Shown here: positions 7,639 through 15,379 of the stretch, in pieces
Position numbering within the stretch: position 1 is the first letter of the stretch
Layout: the number at the start of each line of letters is the position of its first letter
Source of the DNA: Rubrivivax sp.
Lineage (GTDB): Bacteria > Pseudomonadota > Gammaproteobacteria > Burkholderiales > Burkholderiaceae_C
Length of the DNA stretch: 64,000 bases
Reading direction: 5' to 3'
Assembly: GCA_022843905.1 (NCBI GenBank)
Contig: JALHMT010000001.1
Span: forward strand, 265,610 to 329,609
Translations under genes and position numbers: made by a program
Notes under the pieces: generated by a model
Seen by the model: the letters and a program-made list of their open reading frames with translations, nothing else
Databases searched by the model: none
What the model was told of the DNA's origin: nothing

Positions 7639-8403
7639 TCAGTGGATGGTGGACAGGAAAGCCTTCAGCCGCGCCGGCGCCTCGTCGCCGAAGAAGCGGG
7701 CCGGCGGCGCATCGTGCTTGATGAGGCCGTCTTCCATCAACACCACGCGGTGCGCCACCTGGCGCGCGAAACCCATCTCGTGGGTGACGATGATCATGGT
7801 CATGCCGCTGGCTGCCAGCTCCGAGATGACGGCCAGCACCTCGCCGGTGGTCTCGGGGTCCAGCGCGCTGGTCGGCTCGTCGAACAGCATCAGCTCGGGC
7901 CGCATGGCCAGCGCACGCGCAATGGCCGCGCGCTGCTGCTGCCCGCCCGAGAGCTTCATCGGGTAGGCGTCGGCCTTGTGGGACAGGCCCACGCGCTCCA
8001 GCAGCGCCAGGGCGCGTTCGCGCACCTGGGCCGGCGCCTCGCCCAGCACCTTGACGGGTGCTTCCATCACGTTCTGCAGCACGGTCATGTGCCAGAACAG
8101 GTTGAACTGCTGGAACACCATGCCGATGCGGCGCCGCTGCGCCACCACCTGGCTGGTCGGCAGCGGCAGCAGGCGCTGGCCGGCCTCGCGGTAGCCGATG
8201 AGTTCGTCGCCGACGTACAGCCGGCCGCCCTGGTAGGTCTCCAGCTGGTTGATGCAGCGCAGGAAGGTGCTCTTGCCCGAGCCCGATGGGCCGATGATGC
8301 ACAGCACCTCGCCGCGCGCGACCTCCAGGCTCACGCCCTTGAGCACCTCGGTCGGCCCGAAGAACTTGCGCACCTCGACGGCACGCACCAGGGCACTGCT
8401 CAT
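7639..8403 (-). CDS. Polar-amino-acid-type ABC transporter, ATP-binding protein
   Basis: A 254-aa ATPase starting at ATG 8403, which overlaps the permease stop as ATGA. Walker A GPSGSGKSTFLRCI, signature LSGGQQQRAAIARALAM, Walker B LMLFDEPTSALDPE and the H-loop VTHEMGFAR are all intact. The sequence is of the GlnQ/HisP type (polar amino acid uptake). It energises the permease and receptor encoded just upstream in the same operon. The upstream 19-aa extension in the ORF track overlaps permease coding sequence and is rejected. Confidence 0.95.
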   Translation of the reverse strand: MSSALVRAVEVRKFFGPTEVLKGVSLEVARGEVLCIIGPSGSGKSTFLRCINQLETYQGGRLYVGDELIGYREAGQRLLPLPTSQVVAQRRRIGMVFQQFNLFWHMTVLQNVMEAPVKVLGEAPAQVRERALALLERVGLSHKADAYPMKLSGGQQQRAAIARALAMRPELMLFDEPTSALDPETTGEVLAVISELAASGMTMIIVTHEMGFARQVAHRVVLMEDGLIKHDAPPARFFGDEAPARLKAFLSTIH

Positions 8404-9185
8404 GAACGCCGCTCCACGGTGGAAGCGCGCGGCTTCAGGTAGTACAGCAGGCTCTGCCACCAGCCCCGCACCGATTCGTCGAGCTCGTGCGCGCGCAGCC
8501 GGGTCTCGATGACGCCCTGGATGACGTTCCAGATGGCCGTCAGCAGCAGGTAGTTCAGCGCCACCACGCTGAGCAGCTCGAAGGTCTTGAAGGTCGTCGC
8601 CGACAGGCTCTCGGTGATCTGGAAGATCTCCTGCACGCCGATCACGCTGGCCAGCGAGGTGGTCTTGAGCATGTGGTTGAAGTCGTTGCCCAGCGGCGGC
8701 ACGATGACCCGCGTGGCCTGCGGGATCACGATGCGCCAGGTCACCAGCCAGGGCCCCATGCCCAGCGAGCGCGCGGCTTCGATCTGGCCGCGCGCCACCG
8801 CCTGGATGCCGTTGCGCACGATTTCGGCCATGTAGGCCCCTTCGTGGATGGCCAGGCCCACCACCGCGGCCTGGAACGACGCGGTCAGCTTGAAGCCGGC
8901 GATGTTCAGGTCGCTGAAGCGGAACAGGCCCGCCGCCGCCATGCCCGAGAACAGCATCACCAGCAGCACCAGCACCGGGATGCCGCGGATGAGCCAGACG
9001 TAGAAGCCGCAGGCCGCCCGGATCACGGCGTAGCGCGACAGCCGGCCGAAGCCCACCACCAGGCCGATCAGCAGCCCCAGCGCCATGGCCAGCACCGCCA
9101 TCGCGATGGTGCGGCCCAGGGCGGCCATGTAGGGCTCGCCCGGGTCGACGATGCGGCTGAAGAAGTAGGCCCAGTCAAAGCTCAT
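8400..9185 (-). CDS. Polar-amino-acid-type ABC transporter, permease
   Basis: A 261-aa inner-membrane protein with several hydrophobic helices (AMAVLAMALGLLIGLVVGFG, RGIPVLVLLVMLFSGMAAAG). It carries the EAA coupling loop EAARSLGMGPWLVTWRIVIPQA that contacts the ATPase. The family is HisM/GlnP-like. A single permease gene is present, so the transporter is probably a homodimeric permease with the ATPase and receptor from the neighbouring genes. The gene is coupled to the ATPase gene by ATGA and lies 19 nt after the receptor gene. Confidence 0.93.
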   Translation of the reverse strand: MSFDWAYFFSRIVDPGEPYMAALGRTIAMAVLAMALGLLIGLVVGFGRLSRYAVIRAACGFYVWLIRGIPVLVLLVMLFSGMAAAGLFRFSDLNIAGFKLTASFQAAVVGLAIHEGAYMAEIVRNGIQAVARGQIEAARSLGMGPWLVTWRIVIPQATRVIVPPLGNDFNHMLKTTSLASVIGVQEIFQITESLSATTFKTFELLSVVALNYLLLTAIWNVIQGVIETRLRAHELDESVRGWWQSLLYYLKPRASTVERRS

Positions 9186-9204
9186 GACAGCGCGCCTGTG
9201 CCGA

Positions 9205-10053
9205 TCAGAGCTCCATCCCTTGCATGTTCCACTTCTCGATCATGGCCTTGTAGGTGCCGTCGGCGACGATGCCGTCGAGTGCGGTCTTGATGGCGCTGGT
9301 CAGCTCGCCATTGCCCTTGCGCACGCCGATGCCGGTGCCGATCAGGCCGAAGGGGCTGCCCTTGGGCTTGAAGTCGTTGGGCCGCAGGCGCACGTAGTAG
9401 GCGCCGGCGGTCGACGTCGTGCCCACGGCGTCGACCTGGCTGGTGGCCAGTTGCTGGAAGGTGTCGGTGGTGGTGGGCAGCACCACCAGGTTGATCTCGG
9501 GCTTGCCGGCTTCCTTGAGCTTCTTGTTGGCTTCCATCGCCAGGTTGTGGATGGTGGTGCCGTTGGGCACCGCCACCTTGCGGCCCGACAGGTCTTCCAG
9601 CGAGGTGCCTGGGCTGTTGTCGGCGCGGCGCACGACGATCTGCTGGCCGGTGCGCGAGAAGGGCACCATGTCGATGATCTCCAGCCGCTCGGGGCGGATG
9701 AACAGCTCCTGCATCAGCGCGTCGCACTGCTGCGCCTGCAGCGCCGGGATGAGGCCGGGGAACTTCAGCTGCACCCAGCTCACCTTGAGGCCCATGCGGC
9801 TGGCGATCTCGGTGCCCAGCTCGACCTCGAAGCCGATCGGCTGCTGCTTCTCGTCGTAGTAGGCGCGCGGCGGGTTGTCGATGGTGGCGCAGTAGGTGAT
9901 GCTGCCCTTGGCGGCCAGCGCGGCGGGGGCCGCCACGCGCTTGGCCGCGGGTTGTGCCAGCGCGGGAAGGGCCAGTGACAGGCCCAGGGCCAGGACCAGC
10001 GCCAGGCGGCGCGCCACGGGTTGGGGAAGGCGGTCGGTCGAGAGAGGCTTCAT
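9205..10053 (-). CDS. Extracellular solute-binding protein, family 3 (polar amino acid type)
   Basis: A 282-aa secreted receptor. The N-terminus MKPLSTDRLPQPVARR is followed by a hydrophobic core LALVLALGLSLALPALAQ, with probable signal-peptidase cleavage after the Ala-Leu-Ala-Gln region. The mature part has the family-3 layout: PPRAYYDEKQQPIGFEVELG near the start, a hinge, and VAVPNGTTIHNLA and DTFQQLATSQVDAVGTTST further on. An SD-like GGAG lies 6 nt before the ATG at 10053. It delivers the ligand to the permease/ATPase pair. Its genetic partners (sugar kinase, SDR, HAD) suggest an unusual ligand, perhaps a sugar- or polyol-linked amino compound, but the ligand is unknown. Confidence 0.93.
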   Translation of the reverse strand: MKPLSTDRLPQPVARRLALVLALGLSLALPALAQPAAKRVAAPAALAAKGSITYCATIDNPPRAYYDEKQQPIGFEVELGTEIASRMGLKVSWVQLKFPGLIPALQAQQCDALMQELFIRPERLEIIDMVPFSRTGQQIVVRRADNSPGTSLEDLSGRKVAVPNGTTIHNLAMEANKKLKEAGKPEINLVVLPTTTDTFQQLATSQVDAVGTTSTAGAYYVRLRPNDFKPKGSPFGLIGTGIGVRKGNGELTSAIKTALDGIVADGTYKAMIEKWNMQGMEL

Positions 10054-10113
10054 GCGGGGCTCCAGGAGGTTGAGGGACGGGGGCGGGGCAGGGGACGGGA
10101 AGGGGACGGCGCG

Positions 10114-10905
10114 TCAGTCCATGTACGCGCCGCCGTTGACGGCGATCGATTCACCGGTGATGAAGCCGGCGTCGGGCGACAGCAGGAAGGCCACGACGCG
10201 GGCCACGTCATCGGGCTGCTCCAGGCGGCCCATCGGCGTGTCGGCGATCCACTGCGCGCGCACGGCGTCGGGCGTGCTGCCGCGCAGCTCGGCCTCCCAG
10301 GCCAGCTCGCGCACCTGCATGGGCGTGGCCACGAAACCCGGGCAGACGGCGTTGACGCGGATCTGCTGCGGCGCCAGTTCCAGTGCCATCGCCTGCGTCA
10401 GCCCGACCACGCCGAACTTGCTGGCCACGTAGTCGGCCAGGAAGGGCGCGCGGCCCTGCTTGCCGGCCATCGAGGCCACGTTGACGATGACGCCGCCGCG
10501 GCCGCTGGCCGCCATCGCGCGCGCCGCGGCCTGTCCGGCGAAGAACAGGCCCTTGAGGTTGACGTCGAGCGTGAAGTCGTACTGCGCCTCGTCGATGTCC
10601 AGGAAGCGCGCCATGCGCGAGACGCCGGCGTTGGAGACCCAGCCGTCGAGCCGGCCCCAGCGCTGCAGCACCTGCTGCACCACGGCCTGCGACATCGCGG
10701 GTTGCGTCACGTCCAGCGCCAGGGCAGCGGCGTCGGGCAAGGTGGCGGCCAGCGCCTGTGCGGCAGCGAGGTCGACATCGGTCACCACCACGCGGTGCCC
10801 GCGCTGCGCCAGCAGGCCGCAGATGGCCGCCCCGATGCCCGAGGCACCGCCGGTGACCACGGTCACCGCCAGGGCGGCGGCATCGGGTTGGGGAACCGGG
10901 GTCAT
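10114..10905 (-). CDS. SDR-family NAD(P)-dependent oxidoreductase
   Basis: A 263-aa classical short-chain dehydrogenase. The Rossmann motif TGGASGIG lies at residues ~17-24 after a short extension, followed by an NAG-type block (SNAGVS), the catalytic Ser in NVASMAGKQG, YVASK (YxxxK) and the C-terminal GGAYMD. An aspartate after the second strand (VVVTDVD) suggests NAD preference. It starts at ATG 10905, coupled by ATGA to the HAD gene. In this operon it probably oxidises a polyol or sugar derivative before or after phosphorylation by the FGGY kinase. The substrate is not determinable from sequence. Confidence 0.9.
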   Translation of the reverse strand: MTPVPQPDAAALAVTVVTGGASGIGAAICGLLAQRGHRVVVTDVDLAAAQALAATLPDAAALALDVTQPAMSQAVVQQVLQRWGRLDGWVSNAGVSRMARFLDIDEAQYDFTLDVNLKGLFFAGQAAARAMAASGRGGVIVNVASMAGKQGRAPFLADYVASKFGVVGLTQAMALELAPQQIRVNAVCPGFVATPMQVRELAWEAELRGSTPDAVRAQWIADTPMGRLEQPDDVARVVAFLLSPDAGFITGESIAVNGGAYMD

Positions 10906-11615
10906 GGCTGCTCCTGAGAGGATCGAAGAGGGGTCGATGGGGAGCCGGTCTGCGCCTGCCACCACGGCAGCATGTCGTGCAGGCTGCCCAGGGCCAGGTC
11001 GGCGCCACGTTGCCAGCCGGCCAGGTCGCCGGGGCCCGCCAGCAGCAGCACGCGAAGACCGGCGGCGCGGGCGGATTGCAGACCGCTGGCGCTGTCTTCC
11101 ACCGCCACCACCTGCGAAGGCGGCAGGGCCAGCGCAGCGGCGGCGCGTTGGTAGGGCTCGGGGTGCGGCTTGGCCTGCACCACGTCGTCGAGCGTGATCA
11201 CGAAGCGCATCAGCTCGAAGGCACCGATGGCCCGCAGGTTGGCCTCGACGATGGCGCGTTCGGAGTTCGATACCGCGCCCATCGGCACGCCGCGGCCGGC
11301 CAGGGTCGTCAAGACTTCTTCGGCGCCCCGCATGGGTCGCAGCAGGTGCGCGCCCGCCCGGTAGTGCTCGGCCACGCCGTGGCGGAAGGCCCGCTCGCGC
11401 TGCGCGTCGGCGGTGCCCAGCGCGCTGCCGAAACGCGGCGCCAGCAGGCGCCACACCTCGTGGATGCCGATGCCGACGAAGGGCGCGGGCCCGAACTCCG
11501 ACAGGTCCACGGCATGCGCGGCGCACACCGCCTGCAAGGCCTGCAGGTGCAGCGGCTCGCTGTCGACCAGCGTGCCGTCGACGTCCCAGGCCACGGCGGC
11601 GGGGGCGCTGTTCAT
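10902..11615 (-). CDS. HAD-superfamily phosphatase/phosphomutase-like hydrolase
   Basis: A 237-aa protein from ATG 11615. Motif I is DVDGTLVDSEPLHLQA with the nucleophile Asp and a helical cap of the beta-phosphoglucomutase/phosphatase type (C1 cap). Motif II is GAVSNSER, motif III lies in the QAKPHPEPYQ region, and motif IV is VVAVEDSASGLQSARAAG. Members of this branch dephosphorylate sugar or polyol phosphates or act as phosphomutases. It overlaps both neighbours by ATGA, so it is stoichiometrically coupled to the kinase and the SDR. Pairing a kinase with a phosphatase in one catabolic operon may mean salvage of a dead-end phosphate or a true pathway step. Confidence 0.88.
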   Translation of the reverse strand: MNSAPAAVAWDVDGTLVDSEPLHLQALQAVCAAHAVDLSEFGPAPFVGIGIHEVWRLLAPRFGSALGTADAQRERAFRHGVAEHYRAGAHLLRPMRGAEEVLTTLAGRGVPMGAVSNSERAIVEANLRAIGAFELMRFVITLDDVVQAKPHPEPYQRAAAALALPPSQVVAVEDSASGLQSARAAGLRVLLLAGPGDLAGWQRGADLALGSLHDMLPWWQAQTGSPSTPLRSSQEQP

Positions 11616-13120
11616 GCGGCGGCCCCGGCGGCCTGGAACCAGGGCTTCAGGCTGGCGTAGAGCGCGCGGTACTCGCGGTAGGCGCGGTCGCTGGCGTCGC
11701 GGTGCGCGGCCAGCGGCTCCACCACCGCGCCCGCGCTGACGAAGGCCGACACGCCCGCCCAGTCGTCGGCCAGCCCGGTGCCCATGGCCGCCATCCAGGC
11801 CGCGCCCAGGCAGGAGCCCGGATGGCCCTGCAGGCGCTGCACGGGGCGGTCGAGCACGTCGGCGACGATCTGCAGCCACAGTCCGCTGGCGGCGCCGCCG
11901 TCGGACGCCAGCACGCGCGTGGCCGGCATGCCCAGTTCGGCGAAGACCTCGACGTGGTGGCGCACGCCGAAGGCCACGCCTTCGAGCAGGCTGCGCCACA
12001 GGTGCTGCGGTCCGTGATGCAGGCCCAGCCCGGTGAAGGTGCCGCGCGCCAGCGGGTCGTGCACGGGCGTCTTCTCGCCCAGGAAGTAGGGCAGGGCGCG
12101 CACGCCTTCGCTGCCCGGCGCCACGCCGGCGGCCCAGGCGTCCAGCGCCTGGTGGCGGGTGCCGTGCCCGGCCATCGGCGCGGCGTGGCCGAAGTGCTCG
12201 GCGAACCAGTTCAGCAGCGAGCCCGAGCAGGCCATGCAGCCGTTGGGCATGAACAGGCCGGGCACGGCGTGGTGGTCGAGGAAGATGCGCGGGTCGGGCC
12301 GGGCCACGGGGCTGGCCAGCAGGATGTCGCAGGCGCCGCCCAGCTTGACCAGCAGGTCGCCCGGCGCCTGCACGCCGGCGCCCCAGGCCGAGGCCACGTG
12401 ATCGGCCAGGCCCGCCACCACCGGCGTGCCGGGGGCCAGGCCGGTGGCCGCCGCGGCTTCGGCGCTGACGCTGCCCACCACCTCCTGGCTGCGCGCCAGC
12501 GGTGGCAGCTGGCCCGGCGACAGCCCGGCCAGGGCCACCAGGTCGTCGGCCACCGAACCACTGGCCAGGTCGACGAAGCCGCCTTCCAGCGCCCAGTTCT
12601 GCTCGATGCGGCGGGCACCGCTGAGCCGCCAGTTGATGTAGTCGTAGCTGCCGAACACGGTGGCGATGGCACCGAACACCGCCGGCTCGTGCCGATGCAG
12701 CCAGCGCAGCTTGGCCGCCACCAGCTGCTGGTTGATGCCGTTGCCGGTGCGCCGCGTGAAGGCCGCCTCGTCGCACTCGGCACGCAGTTCGTTCACCTCG
12801 GCATGGCAGCGCGCGTCGCTCTGCTGGATGCTGGGGCGCAGCAGCCGGCCCTGGGCGTCCAGCAGCACCACCGCGGGCACCATGCCGGTCACACCCACCG
12901 CCTTCACGTCGGCGGCGGCCACGCCGGCACGGGCCAGCAGTTCGGGCACCAGCTCGCAGACGTTGGCCCACCACTGGCCCGGGTCTTCTTCGGCCCAGCC
13001 GGCGTGGCGGTGGCTCAGTGTCACCGGCCGGCTGGCCGTGGCCAGCGTCGTGCCGGGCAGTCGGATCAGCAGGCCGATGGTCGACGTGGTGCCGATGTCC
13101 AGGCCGATCACGCAGGTCAT
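11612..13120 (-). CDS. FGGY-family carbohydrate kinase (xylulokinase-like)
   Basis: A 502-aa kinase of standard FGGY length. The N-terminal phosphate-binding loop is GLDIGTTSTIGLLI. GVTGMVPAVVLLDAQGRLLRPSIQQSD is the conserved first-domain block, and the ATP-binding C-terminal domain contains VLASDGGAASGLWLQIVADVLDRPV. The Trp-rich acceptor region (ALEGGFVDL, ALPYFLGEKTP) is xylulokinase-like. It phosphorylates a sugar or polyol in the cytoplasm, probably producing the inducer sensed by the DeoR regulator. The gene is 46 nt after the BtpA-family gene and overlaps the HAD gene by ATGA. The exact acceptor is unknown. Confidence 0.92.
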   Translation of the reverse strand: MTCVIGLDIGTTSTIGLLIRLPGTTLATASRPVTLSHRHAGWAEEDPGQWWANVCELVPELLARAGVAAADVKAVGVTGMVPAVVLLDAQGRLLRPSIQQSDARCHAEVNELRAECDEAAFTRRTGNGINQQLVAAKLRWLHRHEPAVFGAIATVFGSYDYINWRLSGARRIEQNWALEGGFVDLASGSVADDLVALAGLSPGQLPPLARSQEVVGSVSAEAAAATGLAPGTPVVAGLADHVASAWGAGVQAPGDLLVKLGGACDILLASPVARPDPRIFLDHHAVPGLFMPNGCMACSGSLLNWFAEHFGHAAPMAGHGTRHQALDAWAAGVAPGSEGVRALPYFLGEKTPVHDPLARGTFTGLGLHHGPQHLWRSLLEGVAFGVRHHVEVFAELGMPATRVLASDGGAASGLWLQIVADVLDRPVQRLQGHPGSCLGAAWMAAMGTGLADDWAGVSAFVSAGAVVEPLAAHRDASDRAYREYRALYASLKPWFQAAGAAA

Positions 13121-13166
13121 CGCGGGCTGCTCGGTTCGAGGCTCGGGTCGCTGTGCAGCGGGCTGT

Positions 13167-13970
13167 TCAGCGCAGCCGGTTCACGGCATCCATGAAGCGC
13201 TTGACGCGGTCGCCGTCGACGGCGTTCCAGGTCACGCCGTCGACCTTGAAGTGCGTGCCGACGATGCAGCCGTCGGCCACCGAGAGGATCTGCGCCACGC
13301 TGTCGAGCGTGACACCGGTGTTGGCCAGCACGGGCACGCGGCCCTGCAGCGCTTCGGCCACCTTGCGCAGGTCGGACTGGTCGACGCCCTGGCCGGTGAG
13401 CGGGCCCGAGACCAGCACCGCGTCGGCCAGCGACGAGAACACCGCGCTGCGCGCGCGCAGCTCGATCGGTCGGCGGTCCAGCGTGTCGGCGAACTCGGCG
13501 TTGATGTTGAACATCAGCTTGAGCTGGCGGTTGCCGAGGTTGCTGCGCAGGCGCAGCGCGGTGGCGGCGTCGGGCTGCCACAGGCCCATGTCGGAGGCGA
13601 ACAGGCCGGTGAAGATCTCGCGCACGAAGGACGCGCCGGTGGCCGTGGCGATGGCCACGCTGGCGGCCGGATCCCACAGCCAGTTCACGCCGAAAGGCAC
13701 CTTCAGCATCGGCTTGACGGCCATCACCACCGCGGTCATGGCGGCCACGCCCTCGGGCGGCGCCTTCAGCTGGTAGGGGCGGTCGTTCTCGTTGCCGAAC
13801 ATGATGGCGTCGACACCGCCGGCCTGCAGGCGCTCGATGTCGTGCACCACGCCCTGCACCAGCTTGTCCATGCCGCCGTCGGCGTCGTACAGCGGTGCGC
13901 CGGGCAGGGCGCCGATGTGCGCCATCGCGATGACGGCCTTGCGACGCTCGCCCAGGAAATCGAACACCAT
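13167..13970 (-). CDS. BtpA/SgcQ-family TIM-barrel protein
   Basis: A 267-aa protein; the true ATG is at 13970, and the track's extra residue comes from a TTG at 13973. Family blocks are AMAHIGALPGAP, GVDAIMFGNENDRPY, VPFGVNWLWDP and the C-terminal VLANTGVTLDSVAQIL, typical of BtpA/SgcQ, a phosphate-binding TIM barrel. BtpA was named for a photosystem-I role in cyanobacteria, but proteobacterial members sit in sugar catabolic operons, as here with an FGGY kinase. It is the first gene of the operon and follows the three-repeat operator. An aldolase or lyase role on a sugar phosphate is possible but not demonstrated. Confidence 0.88.
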   Translation of the reverse strand: MVFDFLGERRKAVIAMAHIGALPGAPLYDADGGMDKLVQGVVHDIERLQAGGVDAIMFGNENDRPYQLKAPPEGVAAMTAVVMAVKPMLKVPFGVNWLWDPAASVAIATATGASFVREIFTGLFASDMGLWQPDAATALRLRSNLGNRQLKLMFNINAEFADTLDRRPIELRARSAVFSSLADAVLVSGPLTGQGVDQSDLRKVAEALQGRVPVLANTGVTLDSVAQILSVADGCIVGTHFKVDGVTWNAVDGDRVKRFMDAVNRLR

Positions 13971-13987
13971 CAAAGTCTCCCAACTTG

Positions 13988-14014
13988 CGCCACAAACGCA
14001 CAGATTCGCACAAA
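13988..14014 (-). promoter_or_regulatory. Three phased direct repeats ahead of the BtpA/FGGY operon (candidate DeoR operator)
   Basis: On the minus strand TTTGTGCG (14014-14007), TCTGTGCG (14004-13997) and TTTGTGGCG (13996-13988) follow one another at about one helical turn (10-11 nt). They end 17 nt before the BtpA ATG. Tandem T-rich direct repeats are the usual binding pattern of DeoR-family regulators, and the operon ends with a DeoR gene. The repeats are seen directly; their use as the operator is inferred. Confidence 0.55.
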
Positions 14015-14093
14015 GCCGACGGTAGCACCGCCATCGCCCCCTGGCAATGGGGTGTGCGGGGAGGAGGATCGGAAGCGGCCGGGGCCGCGCGCT

Positions 14094-14954
14094 TCAGCGG
14101 GCCCCGACCACGGGCCGGCCCAGCTTGACCTGCAACTCGGCCGGCGCACTGGCGCGCGCCAGGAAGGCGGACGCCGCCTGCGGGTCGTAGAACTTCAGCC
14201 CGGCTTCGCGGATGGCCGCATCGGGCACCTTGGCCAGCGGCGTGTAGGGCGGGTGGTGGTGCACCAGGGTCGGGTCGTTGCGCGCGGCGTTGTAGCAGTT
14301 GATGACGGTCCAGCGCCGGTTCGGGCTGCGGTTCTGGTCGGAGCGGTGCAGCGTGTTGCAGTGGAAGAAGACCACGTCGCCGGGCTCCATCACGCAGTGC
14401 ACCCGCTCCAGCCGTTGCAGCGCCATGTCGACGCGCTTCAGGTCGGCGCCCACCTGCTCGCCTTCGAGCAGACCGTGCTCGATGCGGCCCATCAGGTGCG
14501 AGCCGCGCAGCACCTGCAGGCAGCCGTTGTCGGCCGTGCAGCGGTCCAGCGCGGTCATGGCCGAGGCCATCAGCGGAAACAGGCAGCCGTTGTGGTACCA
14601 GTAGCCGTAGTCCTGGTGCCATTCCCAGGCACCGCCCTCGTAGGGCTCCTTGGCGGTGAGCTTGGAGTGGTAGTGGTAGACCTCGCCGCCCAGCAGGTCC
14701 TCCATCGTGTCGACCATCTTGTGGCAACGCGCCGCCAGGCCGTAGACGCTGTCGCCGGGGTGGTTCCAGCTCACCATGCGCGTCACGGCGCCCTGGGCAT
14801 CGGCGCGGTCGTAGACGTGGCTGCGCACCGTCGGGTCGGTCTCCATCGCCTCGCGCAGCAGTTGCGTCTCCACGGGGTCGTAGAAGCCGCGCACCATGAC
14901 GTAGCCGTCACGGTCGTAGGCGGCGCGCTGTTCGGTGTCGAGGATGCTGGGCAT
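14094..14954 (-). CDS. Phytanoyl-CoA dioxygenase (PhyH) family protein
   Basis: A 286-aa Fe(II)/2-oxoglutarate-dependent oxygenase. The iron-binding facial triad is visible as WHQDYGYW (HxD) and HRSDQNRSPNRRW (distal His, with the Arg that holds 2-oxoglutarate). KEPYEGGAWEWHQ and GDVVFFHCNTLH are typical PhyH blocks. Bacterial PhyH proteins hydroxylate small molecules, amino acids or lipids. It lies 123 nt upstream of the BtpA-family gene on the same strand, separated by the DeoR-like repeats, so it may be a separate unit or read into the operon. The substrate is unknown. A second, different PhyH protein is encoded in the hut operon of this window. Confidence 0.88.
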   Translation of the reverse strand: MPSILDTEQRAAYDRDGYVMVRGFYDPVETQLLREAMETDPTVRSHVYDRADAQGAVTRMVSWNHPGDSVYGLAARCHKMVDTMEDLLGGEVYHYHSKLTAKEPYEGGAWEWHQDYGYWYHNGCLFPLMASAMTALDRCTADNGCLQVLRGSHLMGRIEHGLLEGEQVGADLKRVDMALQRLERVHCVMEPGDVVFFHCNTLHRSDQNRSPNRRWTVINCYNAARNDPTLVHHHPPYTPLAKVPDAAIREAGLKFYDPQAASAFLARASAPAELQVKLGRPVVGAR

Positions 14955-15379
14955 GGGGTCTCGTCAGAAGTTTCCGGTGTCCCGGATTCCATCGGCAATC
15001 GCAGGGCCGTTGCAGGGTGGGAACCCTTGGTTCGGCCAGTCGCCACCCGGGACAGGAGGCGGTCCGTGCGACATCGAAACGCTGGCGTTGCAGCTCTCCT
15101 CCAGGGTCGCGACGTCGTCGACGGCATGCTGGAACCTGTTGTTCGCGGCCGTGATGCAACGCGCGCGGCTGGAAGTACGGGGCCGGCCGTCGGGCGTCGC
15201 CGTGGGCCGCCCATCGCGGCCCGAGCGCGTGCTTTCGCGTCGGTTGCTTCACGCAGCGCTGTGCAGGGAGCTTGCCGCGCACAGCGTTCGCTAGCGAACA
15301 GACCGCGTCGCGGCGGCAGCGCAGGCTCGACGTCAGCACGTCATCGGCGTGCGCCAGAGCGCAACGGCAAGGACACCCC
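14955..15379. other. Intergenic region between the PhyH gene and adhP
   Basis: 425 nt without a convincing gene. Both flanking genes point away from it, so it must hold two promoters. Short ORFs on both strands (for example 14935-15294 plus, 14783-15214 minus) have compositionally biased, unrelated translations and are not accepted. A perfect 14-bp palindrome at 15286-15299, 80 nt before adhP, is the only strong signal. AAGGA lies 6-7 nt before the adhP ATG. Confidence 0.7.
15286..15299. promoter_or_regulatory. Perfect 14-bp palindrome upstream of adhP (operator candidate)
   Basis: GTTCGCTAGCGAAC is fully self-complementary with no spacer. Gapless palindromes of this length are typical of TetR- or MarR-family sites, yet no such regulator is encoded next to it. 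It lies 80 nt upstream of the adhP ATG and may control the adhP-efflux operon from a regulator elsewhere in the genome. Confidence 0.4.

Noticed and set aside
14935-15294. 119-aa ORF and other short ORFs in the gap upstream of adhP, read as a broken regulator
   Set aside because: No helix-turn-helix or domain pattern in any of the six frames. Composition is low-complexity Arg/Ala.
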